A stretch of 25,434 bases of DNA from assembly GCA_022560025.1 (NCBI GenBank), contig JAFISE010000280.1, forward strand, positions 1 to 25,434, read 5' to 3'. The number at the start of each line of letters is the position of its first letter. Position 1 is the stretch's first letter. Under the pieces are notes generated by a model. That model saw nothing but the letters and a program-made list of their open reading frames with translations, searched no databases and was not told the DNA's origin. The position numbers and the translations under genes were made by a program. This DNA is from Stagonosporopsis chrysanthemi (Eukaryota; Ascomycota; Dothideomycetes; Pleosporales; Didymellaceae). This document shows positions 18,411-25,434 of the stretch, in pieces.

Positions 18411-20830
18411 CTACCCCCTCCCCAACGCCCCCTCCACCTTCCCCCTCACCGTCCCCAACAGCCCCTCGGTAAGCGGCACATACAGCCCCTTCTTGATCCC
18501 CAGCTCGCTCGCAACATAGTACAGCATGCAGTTCAGCCACTCCCTGCGGGCCGCGACGTCGATCTTCTTCGGGGCCGTGATGTCAAAGGCCAGTGTGGGG
18601 AGATTGACGGGGTGGTCGTAAGGGTGTGGCGCGCTGGAGTCGAAGATGTGGGTTTTGGGCGCGGAGGGGTTGTAGCGCGGGGTGGGGCTGGGGTCGGCGC
18701 CGCGGGGGGAGGAGTGGGATCGCGAGTGTGAGCGCGAGTGCGGGTGCGAGGGCGGGTGCGAGGGCGGCGTGTCCGGGCTGGCATATGCCTGGTGCATGTT
18801 CTGGGTCAGGACGTCGGGGACGGGCGCGGGCGATGTGTGAGACGGGGGGGAGTGCGGCGGCGTGGCGGGCGCGTGGGTATCTGGCACCAGACCCGAGCGC
18901 AGCACTGCGTCCATGATGCCCAGCGGCCACAGGTTGACGTAGCCGCGCATCCCCATGACGTCGTCGTAGGACTTGCCGTACACGGGTACCGTGAAGCTGC
19001 CGAGGATCGCGGAGCAGCTCTTCTCGATGATGTTGACGAGGTGCACCGTCGCGAACGAGTGGTGCACGCGCAGCGTGGTGCTGTCGAAGGTCACGGGGGC
19101 GACTTCGTCCTCGAGCGGGAACGGGCTGGCGAAGCTGGACGACAGCGGCGCGGCCGTAACGGGATCTGCTTCTGGCAGCCGGAACATCCAGTTGAGGATC
19201 TCAAGCAGGTCGCGCAGCAGGAAGATGCGGCTTGTGCGGTAGAAGCCCCAGACCCAGCATCGCTTCAGGTTCGAGTACGAGTGGATCTCCTCCGGCGCGC
19301 CGCGGCTGTTGAGCACAAGCTTCTGCCATTTTCCGTCGTATGTCGCGCGGACTTCGGGCGAGTTGGGCTCCATCTTGTAGCGCCAGATAGTCGGAATATT
19401 CACCTCCCAGGCCTGGTACTTCTGGTCCAGATCCAGGGCTGCCTGCAGCAGTTCGGCAAGGTCTCTGCGTGTCGTTGGCGGGTTGGCACTCTGCTTGATC
19501 TCGTGCCACTTGGCGTGGAGGCGGGCTTCCCTGTGTATGAGCTGCATCACGAAGATACCGGCCTGGTTGTACATGCTGGGTAAGTGTTGGCGCACGTTGA
19601 TGGCGTCGTTGACAGGCAAGGGAGGTGGCTTCCCGGCGTGTAAGTTACCAAGCAGCTGTTGCCAGTGTATCAGCTGCATGAAAGGGTTAATCGACTGTAA
19701 GAAAATTGGGGTTTACCATCTGGGAATATGCTACCTCGTACAGTCGGGCAGAAACCGGGTTGCTGTAGAATTGTTCGATCGAACGCATGTTGACCAATGC
19801 GTTCGCGCCGTTTGAGTGGGCGATGTATGTTCCTTGTCTTTGTTGCGAGCTGATATTCTGCGCACGATTAACGGTTGCTCGAATACCTACAAGTGATCCC
19901 TACCTCATATACGCCCATCAGATAGACAGAGCACAAGGCCTCGTCCGATACCGCCAGTTTCTTGTCTGCAATCATTTTCGACAGCAGAAGCATGCCCTTT
20001 CCCAGGCACTCCTCGCCGAGTGCTTCCGCGTGGGGTGCGTTGCACCGGTTCGCGAAGTTGACATAGGCAACTGCATTGACGACAGTCGCAACACACGAGT
20101 CCTCGGCGGCTCTGCTGTACAGAACAGGAATGAAGCTCCACAAGGAATCGGACGGCTCATCCTGCGGGTGGTTCGGCGATTCGAGTATGACGAAGTCGTA
20201 CAGGAATCGTTCATACGCTAATCGACGGAGGTCTGGCTTGAGCTCTTGGGCTATAGACAGATCGTCGAATTTTCGAATAGTGACAGCACAGCTGGGATAA
20301 TCTGTGTGCCCCTCGTAGATGGTGGGCGACTCTCGCAGAGATCCACTAATTGATGCATGCCGGACTCGCGATGTCGAATAATCTGTGTGCCCCTCGTAGA
20401 TAGTTGGCGAATTTCGCAGAGGTCCACTAACAGATGCATGCCGGACTCGCGATTTTGGTGAGACGCTCTCATGTGGTGGCGATCTTCGGCTGTCACTGCT
20501 GGTGCTGAGCGTTCTTTGATGGGACTTGGACCTCTTCCTCCAGGAGTCCTCGGCTCTTTGAGCTGCAAACGCAGTCTGATTCCGGAAGAGAAGGTCTGCC
20601 TGGTCGCGATATTTGCACTCGTGACTAGCTTTTGTGCATCGGTTGCAGGCCGGTTTGGTCTCGTCGCACTGCCACGAAAGTCAACGATATTCTTGGTAAG
20701 CAAGCAGCGATGAGGTGAAGCAAGGGCGTTGACACCATTGCTAGATAACAGCATGTCAATGGCAGCTTACCTTGACTTTCCGAGCTCGACACGGCTCACA
20801 CCCCTTACTTGGTCGGCCGCGATACGACAT
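18411..20830 (-). CDS. Zn(II)2Cys6 fungal transcription factor, 742 aa
   Basis: Exons are 20830-20771, 20668-19904, 19857-19717 and 19673-18411; introns are 102, 46 and 43 nt, all keeping frame. The N-terminus MSYRGRPSKG leads into the zinc cluster with cysteines at 11, 14, 21, 28, 31 and 38 (CX2CX6CX6CX2CX6C). Intron 1 splits the cluster after residue 20. The basic linker (SWRKRSKSHQR) is followed by a 27-residue tandem duplication (93-119 and 120-146) and then the long helical regulatory domain usual for fungal Zn2Cys6 activators (about 160-560, probably the Fungal_trans_2/DUF3468 type). The C-terminal part has a Ser/Pro/His-rich insert (PPSHPHSRSHSRSHSSPRG) before a last conserved-looking block (AARREWLNCMLYYVASELGI). 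Such proteins bind CGG-type sites in the nucleus. The target pathway cannot be read from here because no metabolic cluster lies alongside. Confidence 0.85.
20291..20452 (-). repeat. 81-bp in-frame tandem duplication in the transcription factor gene
   Basis: Two adjacent 81-bp units (20452-20372 and 20371-20291) encode two copies of a 27-residue segment. Both read SRVRHAS-V/I-SG-P/S-LR-N/E-SPTIYEGHTDY plus two linker residues; only three of the first 25 residues differ. The shared nucleotide core includes CGAGTCCGGCATGCATC. It lies in the serine-rich linker behind the zinc cluster, where length changes are tolerated. Confidence 0.9.
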
Positions 20831-22560
20831 TTGGAGTTTTGAGAAGTACGATTGCCCAAAATGCTTCAACTGCCCTTGACAGGTCCGTGGAGAGCCCTAT
20901 AACAAAGCTGCAGCACGAGAGCTGTGAGTGGCTGAGGCTCTCAACGAGGTTCCCCAGCCTGAGTCGTGACGCGAAACACCACACCAGTGTCCTCTTGCAA
21001 CTCTGAGTCGCGTTTTCTGCTCAATCGGGAAAGCGACCTGGTTTGAGACTGAAAGGCCCGATCAGGTAGGATATGTTGCTGTTTCTCGACATGCGCACGC
21101 ACCTGGCTGCAGGTTTTGAGGGGGAGGTACACAATGACATGTATGTAGGTGGGCTGGAGCTGTGGAGCTCGGCTCGTTCCAACATTCATGGTGCCTGGCC
21201 GTCGATCTGGAATTGTCCCGCATGTAGACTGAGACAAAGTTGCCTCGGCCAATCATTGTGGTGGATTTGGTCAGTGACCGTTCTCTGGGGGCTAGGCTCT
21301 TGCTTTGTTCACGCGATCAGCGCCGGCTGGTGATCGGCAACCTGCTCGAGCATCTCCGCATCCGAGTCGGCTGCTTCCGAGCCGGAGAATTGTAACACCA
21401 AACAACAAAATTTTGCTTGCTTTCTGAAACTCACGGCGACTGGCGTCCACTTCTCATTGAATCGTCATATCTGACACGGGGATTGTTGGTTCGTTGAAGT
21501 TCACTGGCCATGACGTCGCGGGCAAAATCCAGGCCCAGCGTTGGAGCGGACCCTGACGGCGCCTACGTAATGGGTTGCCATCGTCTGTGCAGCTTCTAAC
21601 ATGTCTCCGGAGTGCTTCCTAACGGGTAAGCTTCTGGAGCTAATGTTGGCGCATACTGATGGCTGTTGTGTGGATGTCAGATTTCGAAACGCCAGCGCTA
21701 GCTAATGTTGCCTCGACACCAACTGGATAGGCGGAACAACCAGTGAAGAGCCACCGTTCGTTCGCGTAGCCATCGAATCTCACTCGTCTCTGTCGTCAGT
21801 CTCCCAATCCGAGCAGCACTGCTTCTCTTTCTGTACAACGTTGCAACGCATCTCCAGGGCTGGCCGCTGTTTGATCGACGACCGTTCCGCCCGAAGCACT
21901 GACATGCGTTTCCAGACCAATCTCTCACACAATCCACAGATGTTACCGCTGCGATCTGTCCCGGTGACGGAATTCTATCTCATTTTCCGCAACTTCAGCC
22001 CGTCAAGTCAGATGTCTCCCAAGAAACTGCTCGAGCCTCAGACGCCGGCCAAAGCAGGTTGTGACAGGTCCACGGCAGCGTTTCGCCCCTGGCGAGCTTG
22101 CCATATCAGGAAGTTGTGTCGATGCAGACAGCAGACGCGATTTGGCCTGAAGGGTTCTAACCGGGTAGTCGGATAGCACTATGGACTGTTCCTGGTCTGC
22201 GCGTGTGTACAGCCGGAGGTGCCTGATTTGAGAGTAATGGCACAACGGAAGACCTGCTCGTTTTGGGGAATAAGCTTTGCGTGAGTGGAACGTGGTAGAC
22301 TTTTGCGTTGGAACACGGATCCGAGAGTGCAAGATATCCGACGGCGTTGACGGAGGGCGCTGCTGGTGCCGCAGATACGATGCAAGGGTAAATTTCCAAC
22401 GATCATTTTGGAATGCCAGTGCTGTGTGTAAGACAAAGGTGGTGATAAAGGCAGGGGCGGAAAGGCAAGACGATGCTTACATGGACGATTAGTAATCCCT
22501 GCCAGCTGAACTGCTTAAGCAACACTTTCCGATACTTCGTCACACAGTCCGCGAAAAGCT
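20831..22560. other. Upstream region of the transcription factor; no supportable gene
   Basis: About 1.7 kb of mixed sequence. The part next to 20830 must hold the transcription factor promoter. A stop-free stretch of about 158 codons on the plus strand (about 21701-22176) has no early ATG, no recognisable motifs and overlapping minus-strand frames, so it is not called. A two-part 24-codon frame around an intron-like GTAAGC...TCAG (about 21601-21730) is too short to judge. No TIRs or tRNA genes were found. Confidence 0.35.
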
Positions 22561-22875
22561 GGTGACGTCTTCCATCAAAGATAGTTCGAAAGTGGTTTTT
22601 TCTCCAATTCTTTCAGCGACTGCGTCCTGCAACGACGTTACCATGAGAAATGTAAGGAGGCAGTTGGGTAATCTGGGAGCATATCTTAACACACCCCCAG
22701 AAATCATTCTATCTATTATAGTCAGCCAAGCAGTGAGCTATTCGGCGAGTATAACGTACAGGTCCTTAGACAGCGCCGTCTCCTTGGTCTACTTGCGATA
22801 TCACGGCCCCTTCTATCTAACCATCCACCTCCCGTCAGAAAGTCTAGTTCTTGGCCTAGCAATCTCTCTATTACT

Positions 22876-23055
22876 CTGCAACTGCACCTCTTCCTGTGTC
22901 TCTCCCTGCCTCTACCTCTTATGTTTAGATTCTGCCTGCCCATCACCCTGCTTCTGCCCCTGCCCCTACCCATAATTCTGCTTCTTCCCCCCTCTCCTCA
23001 TCCTCATCCTGTCCCCCTCTCTAGCTTGTCCTTCCTATCTCCTATCTTCTAGCTC
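22876..23055 (+). repeat. Degenerate C/T-rich (purine/pyrimidine) tract
   Basis: The plus strand is strongly pyrimidine-biased, with loosely repeated CTGCC, CTACC, CCCCTG and CATCCT words. Open frames across it are composition artefacts. It ends just before the degenerate 29-bp repeat array. Confidence 0.6.
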
Positions 23056-23119
23056 CCCCTCCAACTCTTTTACCGCCCCATCCTTCGTCGACACCGATGA
23101 CGCGGTATGGACGAGATTG

Positions 23120-23390
23120 GCGAGCTTGTCTGTAAGAAGGTATGAGAACGAGGTGATCTGTACACGGCGCGCAGAAACGAAGTTTTCGGCACAATGCGGC
23201 ACAGGAATGAATTCTTCTGTATAAGACGCGCAAAAAAGAGCTGATCTACACAAAACAGCTTCGACACATCCATCTCAAGGCCACCGAGGTATAAACGAGT
23301 TCATCCGTACAAATCAGCACAGAGTAGGCAGTTAACCAAGACTATCACGCAAGTCGCCATCACAAAGCGAGGGTATCCGCACATAGCAGC
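23120..23390 (+). repeat. Degenerate tandem array of a ~29-bp unit
   Basis: Units begin at about 23120, 23148, 23177, 23207, 23236, 23295 and 23367, with one very eroded unit near 23264. Aligned by eye, seven units agree on G3, A4, T10, C11 and A15; six of the seven also share C21 and A17. The consensus is close to RCGAGNTNATCTGTACAA followed by NRCRGC. Spacing in the regular part is 28-30 bp. The array may be a worn minisatellite or the remains of a decapeptide-coding repeat; no intact frame runs through it. Confidence 0.55.
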
Positions 23391-24579
23391 GTGAAGGCCA
23401 CTCCTCACGTGCTCAAGGCTTCCATTCTATTTTCGTGCGCGGGCTCTGGGATATCAGGCGCGAGCCTTGGTTTCGGCCGCGCTGGGCCATCTTGCTCAGG
23501 CGACTTGGGATACTTGCAGCACACAATCGCGCCGAAAAAGCAGCGCAAGTATACCTTGGCTTGGCTGCTGTCGGTCCTACGATAAACACTCCCACAGCCA
23601 AGCCCGGTGTCAAAGCACCAACGGGTATCAGGTGTATTCCACAAACCACCCAGCACTCGGTCAGCGAGAGAGTCATAGTAGTCTACTGGAAGCCCTCTGC
23701 TGCCTGCACTCTTGTCCTGTTTACACTCGTGATTTGTCTGCTTTTCATTTTACACCACCCTCTCACTCGCCCACATACGACCTCAATGCGGCGAAAAATA
23801 GGCTTCCTTTTCTGCTCAGCACTCCTTGAACGATGCTGTAGCGGACTAGTAGGCAATTGGGTGACTACCGGCACCGCGTAAGCTGTCTGTCGTGCCTGGC
23901 AGACCGACATGGCTGCGGCAGCGCGGCAGGGAAGGCGTGGACTCGGTCACTGTCTATGGGAATCTGGTCAGTCATAGTGCGCCCATCACGATGCTCTATA
24001 GCATGATATGGATGAGGTGATCTGACAGCTAGCGGAAAATCTGCTGCTGTCTGAAAATCGTAAGGTTAAGGTAGCCCAGGTAACGGTTGTGCAGGATCGG
24101 CGAATGGCTCACGCTGTATCTTTCCCGAAGAAAGAAAGTCAAGAGACTCTCAAAAGAAACAATAAAATTCTACCTCCTACTACTACTTGGTGGTACGTGG
24201 CTAGCTATCAACCATGTTGCTCACGATACAACACATCCCAAGTCTGCACATACCTACCAGTCCGAGTTTCGCCCTTCAGCGCCCCGCTCGGTAATCCTTC
24301 TCAGACATCAATACTTCGCAACAATCGACAATCACAGTGCATCCAAGGCACAATAGCGCTGCGCACCCACCGCCAATTCCAGCTAGATATGCCATACCTG
24401 CAGCGCCCACAGACATCACCAGACGCACACAGCTAGCCAGCTCGGGGCGCTTCGACCCAGCTCCACCGACATAAGACATCAACTACTACAGCGTATTCTT
24501 CTCCCCCGTATCCCCCCCCCTCTCTTTCCTTCTCTACACAGCCCAGCCCAATCTGACGCGCCCTTCACCACCCCATCAT
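23391..24579. other. Intergenic, no supportable gene
   Basis: Several frames of 65-150 codons exist on both strands (for example 23435-23881 plus and 24276-24482 minus), but most start at non-ATG codons, overlap each other, and show no domain. The minus-strand frame at 24276-24482 is hydrophobic in the middle and could be a small membrane protein, but its upstream side is purine-rich, which is the wrong sense for a fungal leader on that strand. Nothing is called. Confidence 0.35.
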
Positions 24580-24580
24580 T

Positions 24581-24636
24581 CACCGTCCACCGTCCACCGT
24601 CCACCGTCCACCATCCATCATCCACCATCCACCATC
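24581..24636 (+). repeat. Heptamer tandem array (CACCRTC)n
   Basis: Eight head-to-tail 7-bp units: four CACCGTC, then CACCATC, CATCATC and two CACCATC. The first type differs by one base from the CACCGCC unit upstream of STS1. The preceding 100 bases are C/T-rich, as in a promoter or leader, yet no coding frame follows within the window. Confidence 0.85.
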
Positions 24637-24639
24637 CAC

Positions 24640-25362
24640 ACACAGCGTCTTGTGGCATGTCACATGTACACATGTCAAATGTATATATACACACACTCCG
24701 ACCGACCGGACGAATAGATGTATTGTGGCTGTGTCCATGCCACGCTGGAAGGGTGGGGGATGAGTCCTCGGCTGGACGTCTTGACGTCTTACTCGGGTGA
24801 GAGAGCATGGCTTGTGTACGCGTGAATGATGGGAGGACGATAGCTCTCTGGGGGGAGGGGACGGGGGGGGTGTGGTGTCGAGTGGTGTCGATTGGTGTTG
24901 GGATGCTAGTAGACTATGGCAGTGGCAGGCGCGTTGTGGATGTTGATCGGTGCTGTCCATCCATCCATCCACGCCGCGTATCAATACAACACCCGCCACT
25001 CCCTCTCTCGCGATCAACCGTCACAACAGGCATCATATAGCTACTGCTGCGATATTCGTTCGTATCCCCTTTGGCCCAACCCCAACCATTCTACTCACTT
25101 CTTCACCAACCATCCCCTCGCCCCCTCACCACATCCTCCAAAGAAAAGCATCGCGGGGAAGACAAAGCGTCCCCTGTACATACATATACATACATACCCA
25201 AGCGCCAAGAACCGAGAGAACTACTGTACTGTACTGTAAATGTGACATAAAACCGGCCGAGCGAGGGGGGAGGGCCGCTGTTCAGACAGCATGATTTTTG
25301 CGCGAGATTCACGAGGGAGGTGTTGGTTGCGAATTACATAAGTCTGGCTGTGTTGTGTAAGA
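24640..25362. other. Intergenic with microsatellites, possibly the flank of a gene outside the window
   Basis: No coding frame is supportable. It contains a TATATATACACACA stretch near 24680, a G-rich segment at 24850-24870, (CCAT) repeats at 24957-24970, TACATACATA repeats near 25177-25198 and a triple CTGTA near 25223-25240. This mix is typical of untranslated or promoter sequence. Confidence 0.35.
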
Positions 25363-25395
25363 GGGGGGGGGGGGGGGGGGGGGGGGGTGGGGGGG
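25363..25395 (+). repeat. Poly-G tract (25 G, one T, 7 G)
   Basis: Twenty-five consecutive G at 25363-25387, a single T, then seven more G. It can form G-quadruplexes and is prone to slippage and to sequencing errors, so its length is uncertain. It lies 39 bases before the window end. Confidence 0.9.
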
Positions 25396-25434
25396 TCGTT
25401 TTTGGTGTTTCCGTACAGTTTTGAAAAACAACAT

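Noticed and set aside
17884..18540. A 218-codon minus-strand frame downstream of the transcription factor
   Set aside because: It overlaps the transcription factor C-terminus in another frame and is low-complexity (glycine/glutamate runs); a composition artefact.
21701..22176. A 158-codon stop-free stretch on the plus strand
   Set aside because: No early ATG, no motif, overlapping frames on the minus strand; in DNA of about 50% GC one such stretch in several kb is not remarkable.
24276..24482. A small hydrophobic minus-strand frame (67-68 codons)
   Set aside because: The middle resembles a membrane helix, but the upstream sequence is purine-rich on that strand, unlike a fungal leader, and no family is recognised.
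1..25434. CRISPR arrays, tRNA or rRNA genes, RIP-mutated repeats, a biosynthetic cluster
   Set aside because: No regular repeat-spacer arrays, no B-box with a foldable tRNA around the few GGTTCGA-like matches (for example 14861), no AT-rich TpA-inflated blocks, and no backbone biosynthetic enzyme next to the transcription factor.

Overview
The window reads as nuclear DNA of a filamentous ascomycete, most likely a dothideomycete of the Pleosporales type. This rests on the introns (almost all 43-66 nt, GT...AG, with CTAAC/CTGAC-like branch sites), on CT-rich leaders before start codons, and on gene families that are specific to or typical of such fungi: 2EXR/F-box-like proteins, a DUF7918-like protein, a Zn2Cys6 regulator and the Cut8/STS1 proteasome tether. 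No bacterial, viral or CRISPR features were seen.

Layout. 1-4.8 kb is an accessory-type stretch. It holds a small two-exon gene for a 69-aa protein (minus), a cysteine-rich F-box protein (minus), a decayed-looking coding stretch, and a 2EXR-type protein (plus). 4.8-14.8 kb is a compact housekeeping block: ELP1 (Elongator scaffold; minus, six exons), COX8 (cytochrome c oxidase small subunit; minus, three exons), then, divergent from COX8 across about 340 bp, MTR4 (exosome helicase; plus, three exons) and STS1/Cut8 (plus, two exons). 14.8-17.6 kb holds a 473-bp non-autonomous DNA transposon (MITE) and a DUF7918-like gene that looks intact over five exons except for an in-frame TAA at codon 31. 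18.4-20.8 kb is a four-exon Zn2Cys6 transcription factor gene (minus) with a fresh-looking 27-residue tandem duplication. 20.8-25.4 kb has no gene I can support. It carries low-complexity tracts, a degenerate ~29-bp tandem repeat, a heptamer array nearly identical to one upstream of STS1, and a 25-G run near the end.

Functional reading. The housekeeping genes belong to unrelated pathways (tRNA wobble-uridine modification, respiration, nuclear RNA surveillance, nuclear proteasome anchoring) and only share a neighbourhood. The intron models for ELP1, COX8, MTR4, STS1 and the transcription factor were built by hand: each junction keeps frame and restores family-conserved sequence. I found no convincing new multi-gene system. 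The most novel items are the small spliced gene at 529-785, the MITE, the stop-interrupted DUF7918 gene and the two tandem-repeat families.
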